Source: Pseudovirgaria hyperparasitica (Eukaryota > Ascomycota > Dothideomycetes > Acrospermales > Acrospermaceae). Taken from it: DNA of 64,000 nucleotides. Made by a program: the position numbers and the translations under genes. Below the pieces are notes generated by a model. The model saw nothing but the letters and a program-made list of their open reading frames with translations, did no database searches and was not told the DNA's origin. The DNA lies in the NCBI RefSeq assembly GCF_010093815.1, contig NW_022985549.1, positions 1,509,446 to 1,573,445 on the forward strand, in the 5' to 3' direction. Below are positions 54,280-64,000 of the stretch, in pieces. Within the stretch, counting starts at the first letter, position 1. Each line of letters opens with the position of its first letter.

Positions 54280-55964
54280 GGGATTGGAAGCTTCAATGGG
54301 TGATAGAATGAAGCGTATCGTTATCGGATCTCGCAGGTGGATATTGGCGATGATCGAGGTTGGTATATAGAGTCTAAGTGCTGTGAGTACGAACGACTTG
54401 AGCTAAAAGTCTGGCTCTTTCGTACTTCAAGATAATATAACCAGCAAGGCATCTGGCATGAGAGAAAGTGTTCTGCACAAGCCGAGCTTCGGCCTCACAG
54501 TGTCAAGTAATCAAGACGTAGAACTTCACCTAAAGTAAGTCGTATGATCAGTCGACTCTTGACTTGTCGGTTGTTATGCATAGATATAGTCAAGCTCAAT
54601 CAATGACTCAGCACCTCATATGTATTCGAGAGAGGGTGATCGTACCTGTGATAGGTGAGAAGTCCTAAAATGGATGCGAGGTTCGGAACTTTCGGCTCGG
54701 AATCTCGCGTGTTCGGTGAGGCGAGATCCGAGCCACTTCCACAAGCTGCATCAACAGGTACTTAGAGGTGATTTAATCACGAAGTCAGGCCCGAACCTGG
54801 ATGCGGGCGCTGGCAGATAAACAGATGTTGTATCTCATTTATCACTCATCTCAAAATGACCGCCGTACACAATCTCCAAGCTCATCAACCTCGACAGGCT
54901 GTATGACTTCGCGTTATCTCCCAGCAACCAAGAGGAGGGATATCATCTACATTATCGGAGATCGAACTCTGCTCCCTCTTCCTAGAATGTGAAACTATCT
55001 AATATGCCCTTACAACTTTAACACCCTCACAGGCAGTCATGTACTGAACTTAGCTAGTGATGTTACTCCTTGAAGCCACAGTCAAACAGTCTCACAATAC
55101 TGGTACGTACCACATAAGCATGGCAATGGACTCTTGATGTATGACAACGTCGAGAAGATGTCCAGCTAAGACGACCCTGACAAGCCTGTTGATTTGCAGC
55201 GAGCTGAGTTTGAGGTAGCCGGATGCTTCCTACTATCAGGCATCGAAGCATCACCAGCAGCACGTGCACGTTTAATATAGAAAATCCATCCTTTGTAGTG
55301 GTTGTCAAAGTGAGTTTGAGAAAGAATGATACATGCTGAGGAGGAGAATCGGAAGCCAGACCTATGGAGGTCAAGAGGAGATACGCAGTGATGTGCTTGG
55401 AAGTGCATCACAACGATATGCAGAGTAATCAACGGCTAGTTTCTAGTAGGCCTACTATTCTACGAAGACTTATCCCTCACGTCGGTCAATACTACCACTA
55501 GTTCTGCCATTGGTGAAGTGGCATCTAAAGGAAGTGGAAACATACTGCAGCACTCTTAATACTCAAAATTGTTCTCCCGACTCTCTGGAAGGCTAATACA
55601 AGTGGCACTCATCCTACCATCGAATGAAAGTAAAGATAGGTCCAATTGCCCCTCTGATGACAGACACATGCAGCAGCCTAAGCTATTACTCGGCCGATAT
55701 CAACCAGAGAAGCCTGCGGAAGCTTCCAGTGTTTCTGTTGCCTGCCCAAAGACTACCCCTTGAAGTTCTTTTATATGCCCCTAGTCGTCTCTCTCTCGTA
55801 CTACCTCTGATTCTCTTCTTTTCTTCTTTTAATTAAAACGTACAAGTTTCCCGTTCGGGGACTCTGTATCGTATCTTAAGTCCAAATCATTCAAAAGAAA
55901 CAGAAGGGCAAGAAATGCTATAGAGCATTAGTACTTGTACCATAACCCTTTGAAATCTTCGATA
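54280..55964. other. Intergenic, no gene recognised
   Basis: About 1.7 kb. The first few hundred bases should be the reductase promoter. Several short frames lack coding character. Towards 55.8 kb the composition becomes AT-rich, continuing into the next islet. Confidence 0.45.
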
Positions 55965-56889
55965 CTAACTATAGTTTATAGTACCCTGGAATTTCTCTTC
56001 ACTAGACGCCTGTATAGCGCTCGCCCAGTTATCGATATCTCCTTCGTAGTCATCTATTATCCTATTAGTACGCGTAGGACTATCATGAACACGCCCAGGA
56101 GAAGGAAGGGGAAAACTCATGGACCTACGCTCGAAAAAGTCTGAGTCTAGAAAGATTGAAAGTAGAAAGGGACTAAGATAGGTGTTATGAATATTATTCA
56201 GGTCTGATTCCTCGATATTCTCATCATAATTAGGGTCGTGGATGAGTCTAAAGGAATCCTCAGGCCATCTATTTCCGCACCATGAAACTACGATCTGATC
56301 TCCATTGCTGGGTGGCGCGGGGTAATACCCCATATAGACATCGTCGTGGAGGCGATCGGGATAGTCAAGGCACGATAGCCTACCGGCAAATTTCGTTCCT
56401 AGCACTCTATGGATCCTCCCATTCTTGTGTTTCGGGCCTGCGGGGGGGGCCTCGTAACGCAGAGGCATCGGTCCGCCGCCAGCGGTAATCATCACAGAAG
56501 ATAATGAAATTTGCGTCTCTCGGTCGGTTAATCTCTGTTAAGGTTGCGACCTCTCCCATTGTTCGCGTGACTTTTCTTAGACCTTCAGTAAAACGCCGGA
56601 AGTTTTGTCCTTTCTCTCCGAAGAGGTGTACATAGCCTATCCTAAGGTGTTCCGGGAGTTCGTGGTAGTTTTGTAGGCCCTCATAGGCCAGCCTAGCCAT
56701 ATGTAGAGCTTCCTCTAAATGAGGGCGTATCGTATAGTGACTGCATGTTGAGTGCACGACATAAGTAAGTTCTCGCGGCCTACTTTGCGGCGGTCCCCTC
56801 TCCCTTACTGCCAAAGGAGTATTAAAGAATACTACGAGAATAAGGAGGGAGTGTGTAAGAGAGAGCGTCGTGCTTAAGGAAAAGTACAT
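55965..56889 (-). pseudogene. Secreted protein of unknown function, frame interrupted at a C8 run (effector-like)
   Basis: The ATG at 56889 opens a hydrophobic signal peptide (MYFSLSTTLSLTHSLLILVVF, likely cleaved near residue 28). A mature part follows with Cys in VVHSTCSHYTIR and IIFCDDYRW, helices around LEEALHMARLAYEGLQN, and the pattern YVHLFGEKGQNF. At a run of eight G on the plus strand (56442-56449) the sense moves to another frame, which goes on to 55965 with GTKFAGRLSCLDYP and QIVVSWCGNRW. The change sits in a homopolymer, so a sequencing slip or a true mutation are both possible. The layout recalls fungal secreted proteins related to metalloendopeptidases, but no HExxH is visible, so no function is claimed. 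It lies beside an AT-rich islet, a common setting for effector genes. Confidence 0.5.
56442..56449 (+). repeat. G8 homopolymer at the frame change of the secreted-protein gene
   Basis: Eight G in a row, C on the coding strand. It is the most likely point of slippage. Read-level support for the run length decides whether the gene is intact. Confidence 0.7.
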
Positions 56890-57330
56890 TTTTAGGATTC
56901 TTGCTACCAGCTTAACACTAGCTTAAAAGGTTAGTGAATAAGAGAAATATAAAGATAAGATAGAAGAAGAAGATAGTAAAAAAGGAAGAAGAAATAGTTA
57001 ATTATAAGACGAGTTCTAACAAGAAGAATAACTTAGCATATTACTATAAAATTCGAAATCGCGCAAAAATCGCGCAAGACTAGGCTGTATGATCTATATA
57101 TAGATATATATATCTATGACATCTAATATTAATATATTAACGCGTCCCTTACTTTTCTATATATATATATTAATTTTATTATCGCTTTAAAACTCTATAG
57201 AGTATAGTAGCTATATAGATGATAATATAGTTTCTTATTAAATAAAGGTAATACTTTAACTATCTCTTATATACATTCATCTATATACCGTAGCATTAAT
57301 TAGTTATACCTATATTTTAAGCTGCATACG
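56890..57330. repeat. AT-rich islet with TA-rich low complexity
   Basis: Dense TATA/ATAT runs and purine-rich AGAAGAAG stretches, few CA or TG dinucleotides: probably a small RIP-mutated relic. No LTR or other structure could be matched to the big nest. Confidence 0.45.
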
Positions 57331-59914
57331 GAGTTACTACAAAGTGTTTAGAGCGTGCCACGTGAAAGGATTTAACTAGATCATATCGCGCATAAGCCAT
57401 AATGTCGCAGTGTGTAAGGCAGCAGTCAGATGATTTAATCTGCAGATGACAAACCCAAGTAAGCGGCTTAGTCTAAAGGGAGTCCCGTGAATTCGAGATA
57501 GAGTCGTGTGAAGTTTGGATTGTTATCAAGTCTTACGCACAGGATTCATCTAGTGTGTCTGTCCAAGAGCGAAATGAGAGAGTCCTGCGAGACCTCAGTG
57601 CGCTCTGTGAGCCGCCCAGCGCAAACCTCAGCTCCGCCAGGGTCCGTAGGAATCCATAAGCAAATGTGCAGAATATGGTGCACAACGTTGTACTGTGAAT
57701 ATATCTTAGAAGCGTGACTTATGCTATGTAAGCAGGACCTCAGTTCGACGACCAGCTCTTGCGGCGACGGAATCTTGCAATGCCACTCACTACTGATCGC
57801 TCAACGCTGACGCAGTGGTCTAGACATTCGGCAGTATGGACAATGACCGAATTCGATAGAAGTATGTCGTATAAATCTCGGCTTCCAAAGATGGACTTGT
57901 GGTAGCAACGTCTGACGCGAGGAGACTTGCACAGCCGCAACGGGCTGAAGATAGTGTGAGACCTGTGGCTTTTGTGGCTCGAGCGAGGCTGGTGAAGCAA
58001 GGATTTCCGCATAGTAATTAGTTCTTGTAAGATCGTAGTGTGAATCCTTCTCAATGCTTGATGCCTCGCAGATGATGGAAATTTGATTCTCGTTTCTTGT
58101 AACACCGGCTTGACAGAGACGGGAGACCAGCATGGAGTTAGGGCCGTCATCTCATCAGATGGAGTGCGCCTCTTACTGTTGTTGGGCGGCAAGTGTGCAC
58201 AACGTAGCCGCAACGTCGGTGACGATTATCATGTTTATGAGAGAGTCGCATCTGCTTGCCCAGTTTGAAGTATTCGAGAGTGTGATGCCTAAACGCGTGC
58301 GTGTGCGGCACAGGAGGTCTCAGAACACTGCTTCATGGGCGTCGGGTGATGGAGAAAACGGCATAGCTTAGTAGGTTTGACTCATGAAGCCATGGAGAAG
58401 TATTGCAACGCAAGGCTGGACGATGATGTCGGGTGTGCCATCATCGGATGGATTCGGGATAAAAGGCACAATGTGGGGGGAGAACGAGAAGTCCTTGGCC
58501 TGTACACATTCGCTTTGTTGACGAATGATGGCAAGACTTCTTAGCCGCTTACAACAAGAGGGGAAATTGTAAGACATTCTTTATCATTTGCTGGAGTCCA
58601 CCCAGATCTAATTGTGAGTGTGAGCCACAGTGTGGCTTCGCTCTCGGGCGCTTACAGGGGGAACCTCCCTGCCCACTCCGTTCTCTTCTTCCTCACCAAA
58701 ACACGACACAAGACGTCAGCGCCCTCTCCTTTCAGACATGTTATGACCTTGCCAGTGTCAGTGTCAGTATCGATGCCCAATGGGCGCATCACGGCCCCCT
58801 TCATCTTGCACTTGCATGCAAAGGCAACCGATTTGTCGAAGGCCTCTCGGCCATCTCAGCCGATTCACGGCGGCGTATCCTTGCTTTCTAGAACCGCAGC
58901 GTCTCGTCCACCAGACCTCGTTCACATAGCACATAGCCCTCTACACCTAGTCGTGTGCTTGTCTTACTGAACATAGGCCAGTGTTCGCTTGCTCCTCGAG
59001 CAACCATGCGCGGTGCGGCTGTGTGGCTGTGGCTGCTTCCAGGCTGTGCATATCATCCTTACTGACAGCGCCAAGAGACTCTGCAAAGCAACCAACATGC
59101 CACAAGCATTTGAGTGTGGACATAGCTGATGCTTACAATCCTCGAACATGGAACAATTTCTAGCAGCATCAGTCTCGTGCTTCGGCTGCTATGACCGAGT
59201 GAACAGGTATGCAGGTAAAAGCAACGCAGCCATAGTAGAACGATTCCGAAAACAGTCCCTATGACCACCATCTCAGAGGCCGTTCACTTAACTGGCGATC
59301 CTTGCGCCTTGAAACTTGGCCAGGAATGCGGTCTGTTTAGGCTGCAAGGTTTCCGTCTCTTATATATCAGATCGACGCGCGGGGCTTTCATCTCATTTAG
59401 AATAAGGCTATGATATTTCCTGCATAACATACTTGCAGAATACTCTTTACTGCGAACCCACGGCGCTACCTGCATCTTCAATCCTCCTTGCGTAAGGTTT
59501 CTTTCAGTTTTCAAGTTTAGGCTTTGTCTTCACAACTCGTTCTTCTTCATATATCGACTTGGTGAACCTAATTCCTCGGGACTGGCGGTGCAGACTTGTC
59601 TCACACTCATCGTCATCTGGTCCCAAAGGTATATCACCAGCCCGTAACCACCAAGGGACCACCGCTCGAACGGCTGAGAGCACTTTTCTGCCCAGCCTAC
59701 TGCCACGCGAAGAATTGTTCCACCCCTGATATCGGCAGAACCCAAGTCCAACACTTTTCCAGTCGTATCAACACATACTCCTGACTGGACAACTTTCTTC
59801 CTCGAGGAGTTTCCCACGGCACCTCTAGGACAATCTATCTTTGACTGAGGCCTGGAAGGTCTGAGATTTAGTATACACATATATACCCGTGGAAAACTTT
59901 TCGAAGCATTCACA
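57331..59914. other. 2.6-kb stretch without a recognisable gene
   Basis: Composition returns to host average. Frames up to 157 codons (57740-58213 minus, 58614-58970 plus) are Arg/Ser/His-rich in the manner of shadow frames and match nothing known. The part after about 59.5 kb should hold the promoter and leader of the next gene. A (GTGTCA)-like short repeat lies near 58.75 kb. Confidence 0.4.
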
Positions 59915-61348
59915 ATGTGCGTCATCGAGACCAGAGTCTACCATTATGCGAACGGTGTGGAGCAACGGGTGGAAGCACCTCGACTATGTAGTCTCAGCCG
60001 TGGTACTACTCCTTGCAGCAACCTTCGGCGCACGGAAAGGTCATTCAATGTCAGCGATCCTGGCTCGCCAAGCTTCAGTCTTGCATCGCCAACAACACTG
60101 AGCCATCCGCCAACTCCAGTCACTGCCAGAGTCAGAGAAGTGCGACCTGCAGGTGATTACAGTCGGAGCTCAAGCGAGACGGAGCGCATGAAGAGAAGTA
60201 GTAGAAGCTATTCTAGCACCGGGATCAGGCCAGAGATCGTGATTCGTATCGGCGGGTCGAAGAACAAGGAGCAGGAGAAAGCCCACAAACGCCGCTCGGG
60301 AGGCTCTGCAGTGATAAGCAGTGATTCGTCCGATGTGGTGATCGTCGACTCTCCGTCTCAAAGGAGCTCACCTCGACCTGCAGCTCTCCGAGTATCGTCT
60401 TACAGCTATGCCGAGCAGAGTACAGCTACAAACGCCCCACCACCTCCGCCTCCGCCTCCGAGAAATCACCCGCCTGCTGCTGCCGCCGCACCGGATGACT
60501 CGCCGCCCCCTGGCGGTAGACGACGACAAGACCGAGCAGTTGTCCACAATGATGCCGCGGGGCTTGCACCAGAAGTTCTCGACCGAGCAGAGGCGCGCGA
60601 GCGCTACCGCCGCGAGGAAAGACAACGGAGGCAGCTAGCTGAATCCGAGACTGAGCGAATAACCCGCGAAAACATCCGCAGGGAGGAACGTGAGCGAGCT
60701 GACCGCGACCATCGTCACAACGAAGAACGTCGCCGTCGCCGCGACAGCCAAGCACGATCAGATGAACGCACTCGTCGTCATGAACAACCTCAAGAACGTC
60801 CTCGAACAGGCGAACGTCGAAACCCTGACCGTCCTCGTCACTCTGAGCGCTCAGAGCGCTCAGAGCAACCTCTTGGCCGCCGACCATCGCAGAGCCGCCG
60901 CCCCAGCGCAGCACAATACGACAATCGTCCCGATCTACAAGAGACTCTAGGGCTTATGGCTCAGGAGCGCGAACAAGCCCGTCAGGCAGTCCGCCAGGAA
61001 CAAGCAATCAGCCAATATAGTCTACGATATGGTGCAAGTTTCGCGCCTCTTGCAGCACCGCCAGCCGAGCCATTGCCCCAGCCATACGCACTCCGCACAG
61101 TTGCTCCTCCACAACCACCACCACCGCCTGCAATGTACACACAGAATCCATTGCTTGCACATGGCGAGCAAGTCCTCCAATCTGCTCGCGATGAGCGTGC
61201 ACGAAATGCAACACGGAATCTGCAAAGCGCTTTCGACGGCTCGTACGTTGACGAAGCTGCCGCCAATTCCGGCTTCGGCGGCAGTCTTGCGCGCAGCAAC
61301 ACGAATCGTCGCCGTCGCGATTCGTATTATGAAGGTCCGGGATCATAG
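59915..61348 (+). CDS. Large disordered Arg/Glu-rich protein, fungus-specific type
   Basis: Single exon, 477 residues, complete. The N-terminus MCVIETRVYHYANGVEQRVEAPRLC is compact and Cys-containing, of a type seen in many filamentous-fungal hypothetical proteins. Then come a Ser/Thr-rich segment, an acidic SSDSSDVVIVDSPSQ motif that resembles a SUMO-interaction site, poly-Pro (residues about 175-182), poly-Ala, and about 110 residues of dense Arg/Glu/Asp/His (YRREERQRRQ, ERERADRDHRHNEERRRRR) likely to form a long charged helix. The C-terminus is Gln/Pro-rich with a short NRRRRDSYYEGPGS end. Start context CACAATGTG is good. The charged repeat and poly-Pro suggest nuclear RNA- or protein-binding, but no domain is identified. 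Confidence 0.82.
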   Translation: MCVIETRVYHYANGVEQRVEAPRLCSLSRGTTPCSNLRRTERSFNVSDPGSPSFSLASPTTLSHPPTPVTARVREVRPAGDYSRSSSETERMKRSSRSYSSTGIRPEIVIRIGGSKNKEQEKAHKRRSGGSAVISSDSSDVVIVDSPSQRSSPRPAALRVSSYSYAEQSTATNAPPPPPPPPRNHPPAAAAAPDDSPPPGGRRRQDRAVVHNDAAGLAPEVLDRAEARERYRREERQRRQLAESETERITRENIRREERERADRDHRHNEERRRRRDSQARSDERTRRHEQPQERPRTGERRNPDRPRHSERSERSEQPLGRRPSQSRRPSAAQYDNRPDLQETLGLMAQEREQARQAVRQEQAISQYSLRYGASFAPLAAPPAEPLPQPYALRTVAPPQPPPPPAMYTQNPLLAHGEQVLQSARDERARNATRNLQSAFDGSYVDEAAANSGFGGSLARSNTNRRRRDSYYEGPGS

Positions 61349-62311
61349 TCACATTACACGTACGGGGTTGTAGGCTCGAGCAGCTCGCTCTACCGAAGCA
61401 ACATTCGACATTTCCTCTTGCATTTGATTTTTTTCTTGCGCTGTATTTTTTTTTTGGGAAGCTTCAGATCTGTACATACATCACCATTGATTTTGCCCCT
61501 TTGCGATTTCCTGCCGGGATATCTGTTCTTGTGATTAGAGGAGGAGAAATTGGGATTTGTGCGCGGATGTCTTGGGCACATCTGCGCTGTGTATATATAG
61601 CTTGTCCACTTTTGTATATATTGGTGCGCCGTTCGCTGGTAGTCCCTCTGCGATGCGAAGAATATACGGATCGTAAGATCGTTTGTATTTTGAACTTTTG
61701 TGTGCGAAGACGTGAATTCGTTATTTAGGACCTACATTACGACTGGAATGCGAACAGTATGAAGGTCATAGATGAAGATAGCTTTACGGGCAGTTGGTTC
61801 CCTAATCCATAGTCACTGAGACGAATTAAGACCTCACGGGATACATTCGTGCTACATTGGTAAGCTGGGGCATCTGGTAGTGCCCGTCAATTCCGAAACC
61901 AGATGTCAAGCAAGCTTTCTTGGGCGTGTGGAAATGGTTGTTTGTATCTTGCAGGGCTCAATGCTATGATGTCCTTAGGTCCTCATGAGCCGAGCCTAGT
62001 TGAGCAAGATAAGAGGCGAATTCCTCGGAATCTGTGTTTGCGTGATCTTTTGCGCGACGTGGGGGAGCTGTCGAGCAACGATGGTACTAATACTCTTGTC
62101 CACGACGAACCGCAATAGTTTGGTCTCCAATAATGTCGTGTTCGCAGCGTGACGACCGGCGATTGAGGTTGATCCAGGCTTGACTTGCGCGTCAAAGTAA
62201 CAACTAAACTAGGCTCGTTGCATATTTCCTCGGTCAGAATATCCTCTGCATCGCCCCCGAGGGACGACTCACTTGGAATTCTGCCACGCATATGGTACAA
62301 TCCAATCGAGC

Positions 62312-62376
62312 CTCTCTCTCTCTCTCTCCTCATCGTCGTCGTCGTCGTCGTCGTTCCACAACACAACACAACACAA
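62312..62376 (+). repeat. Compound microsatellite (CT)n-(CGT)n-(CAACA)n
   Basis: CT repeats to about 62328, CGT/GTC repeats about 62333-62353, then CAACA/CACAA units to about 62376. These produce the Ser-rich and Thr-rich shadow frames here. Confidence 0.85.
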
Positions 62377-62763
62377 ACATAAGCAAGACGAACCCATCCC
62401 CAAAGCGGGGTCCTGCCTCAAAAATCACCCACCCACTCACCCCGTATTCTCCCCGACCTCTCCAGTCCCCCCCAATCCCCCATCGCCCACAGGCATGCAT
62501 CCCCAATCCACCCAGCACCCACGATCCTCCGTCCAGGGCGCTGCCCGCGCGCTATTAATCCGCCAGTCAGAGCCGCACGCCGACATCCAGGTCGATGGAT
62601 GCGATCGGCTTGGCGGCGTCTCGGGGAAGGGGGAAGGAGGGGGGCATGCGGTTATCTGATACGCGGGAGGGGACAGGTTGGTAGGATGGGAGAGGGACAC
62701 TGAATTCAGGGACGTTTTTGATCTATGCTGGCTGCAAGGTACGGGATTCATTGGGCGTGTGCT

Positions 62764-62800
62764 GTATGTGTGTGTGTGCGTGTGCGTTTGTCTATGTATG
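62764..62800 (+). repeat. TG-rich microsatellite
   Basis: TGTGTGTGTGTGCG followed by TGTATG-like units. Simple repeat, no coding meaning. Confidence 0.8.
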
Positions 62801-64000
62801 TATGAGTGGGGGTTGGGGGATGGGTCATGTTGGCCGGGGGGGGAGCGGACGGTGTGGGCAAAGCAAGAGGTTATGTGCAGCGATCGGACCGACCGTTTGA
62901 CGCAGTGAATTGAAAGCTACAGGATGATTCGTATGAAGGTGTTCCAATGTCGGGAGTAGTAATATATTTTAGGATGGATTCTTGAGATCAACAGATTTCA
63001 CACCTGAGCTTTGGTACTATTATTGTACGGTGCATGGTTTGTTTGACATGATTGTATCGGGCTTAGCGCCTTCTAGGCGAGAAAGTTCACCCCCGTGATG
63101 CCAACCTGGACCCGGTATAAGAGAGATTTATAAGCTTTATGTCAAACGGCACTAAGGCCTAAACTAGCTAGCCTCACGCCAAGCCACACAATCGTAGACC
63201 TCCAGGTCTGGACGTCTGCAGCTCGTACGAAACAATCGACCGATATACATGAGAGGTTTTCGAACGGCTACAATCCTACGGGCGTTCTTTTCGCACACAA
63301 CAGCCAGAACCAGCGACGATAACGGCCGAGTGACATGCAAAGCAGTCTGATGGCACCGTCTCCATCATTAACCCCCCCAAAAAAAAGGTGGAGAAATCTT
63401 ATAATAAGCAAGAAAAAAATGAACTGATTCTCAGTGGGGCCTTCATTATCCATGTCTCGGGAAAGAGAAGAATAGGGCAAAGGGGCCTAGATGGGTAAAA
63501 GGCTTCTTTTCAAGGCTAGCCATAGAGTGGATGCTCTTAGAACTCTTAATTCGTAGCGCTAATTATTAAGAATGGATACACGTAGAAATCTTCTCTGGCC
63601 CCAGTCCCGCCCGATTACTCGGAGATCTCCCGGAGCAGGGCGTGGAATGGTACGCTTAGTGGAGTAGAATAATGGGGTATCGATGGCGTCTAAAGGCTAG
63701 CTCATTTTTAGTTGAGTTGCTATCGCTCAGTAGTCATTGAGAGATGATTGTTTTGATAGATTGTCGTCGTATATTTCGGTCGGAGTCGTCGTTAGTAGCG
63801 TTGCTGGTTCCCTGTGCTTTTACTTTAGTGCAATGCGGGAGAACGATCGTGGAAGGCACGTCGAAGCCTGCGACGTCGACAGGGCCAGAGCGCCCGACTA
63901 GGAGGGAGCATCCAAATTGACCTCCTCTTTCTTTTTCACCCGAATCGCGGTCCAGATAATACCTTTCGACCAGGGCAAACGTCAAGCATCGGGTCACTGA

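Larger units (their letters stand above)
61349..64000. other. Gene-poor right end: 3' UTR and microsatellites
   Basis: The 3' UTR probably includes a T-rich stretch near 61.43-61.46 kb. Simple repeats follow around 62.31-62.38 kb and 62.76-62.80 kb. A frame open at the right window edge (minus, stop at 63734) could be the end of a gene lying outside. Nothing else is supported. Confidence 0.45.

Noticed and set aside
57740-58213. 157-codon minus-strand frame
   Set aside because: Composition is Arg/Ser/His-rich and patternless; two overlapping frames are open in the same place, so no coding preference.
61983-62659. Frames of 60-128 codons around 62.3 kb
   Set aside because: Produced by CT, CGT and CAACA microsatellites (poly-Ser, poly-Thr, poly-Arg).
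63734-64000. 87-codon minus-strand frame open at the right window edge
   Set aside because: Could be the last exon of an outside gene, but no motif or splice site supports it.

Overview
The window reads as nuclear DNA of a filamentous ascomycete (Pezizomycotina, probably Dothideomycetes). The reasons are short 45-70 nt introns with GTRNGT donors and CTGAC/CTAAC-type branch sites, typical Pezizomycotina families (Pyr4/PaxB-type terpene cyclase, fungal rhodopsin-like membrane protein, NmrA-like reductase, BBE-type FAD oxidase), and a large block with the CpA-to-TpA signature of repeat-induced point mutation (RIP).

Left arm (1-7.6 kb): 5' part of a long-chain acyl-CoA synthetase (minus), a two-exon Pyr4/PaxB-family terpene cyclase (minus), translation factor eIF3g (minus, three exons), an intact NmrA-like reductase (plus), then the first 43 codons of an FAD-linked oxidase.

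Centre (7587-41121): one 33.5-kb stack of LTR retrotransposons inserted into the coding exon of that oxidase, flanked by a TCGA target duplication. The outer element is a minus-strand Ty3/gypsy with 132-bp LTRs. Two copies of a chromovirus (called ChrA here, ~238-bp LTRs) lie inside it in opposite orientation, at 9001-25273 (minus, target duplication CTCGT) and 31775-39950 (plus, target duplication AGATA). The minus copy carries a 576-bp miniature LTR element (TRIM, 10631-11206), and a second chromovirus (ChrB, 11210-18872) landed at the TRIM's edge. Every LTR pair differs by transitions, almost without other changes. All internal genes are fossils, and 490 N interrupt the plus copy.

The most unusual feature is that all three gypsy families carry a coding-like tract downstream of pol on the opposite strand. 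In ChrA it appears in both copies and includes a canonical-looking spliceosomal intron. The TRIM and both chromoviruses also show Tf1-type self-priming signals: the base run just inside the 5' LTR is complementary to the predicted RNA 5' end within the LTR.

Right arm (41.1-64 kb): remainder of the split oxidase, a decayed fungal rhodopsin-like gene (minus), ArfGAP Glo3 (minus, five exons), an AATase-family acetyltransferase (plus, two exons), an unknown basic/Ser-rich protein (plus), an MDR-type reductase (minus), a secreted small protein interrupted at a G8/C8 run beside an AT-rich islet (minus), and a large disordered Arg/Glu-rich protein (plus). Gene order suggests no biosynthetic cluster; the metabolic genes look like scattered singletons. 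No tRNA, rRNA or CRISPR array was seen. Exon borders were worked out by eye and may be off by a base or two.
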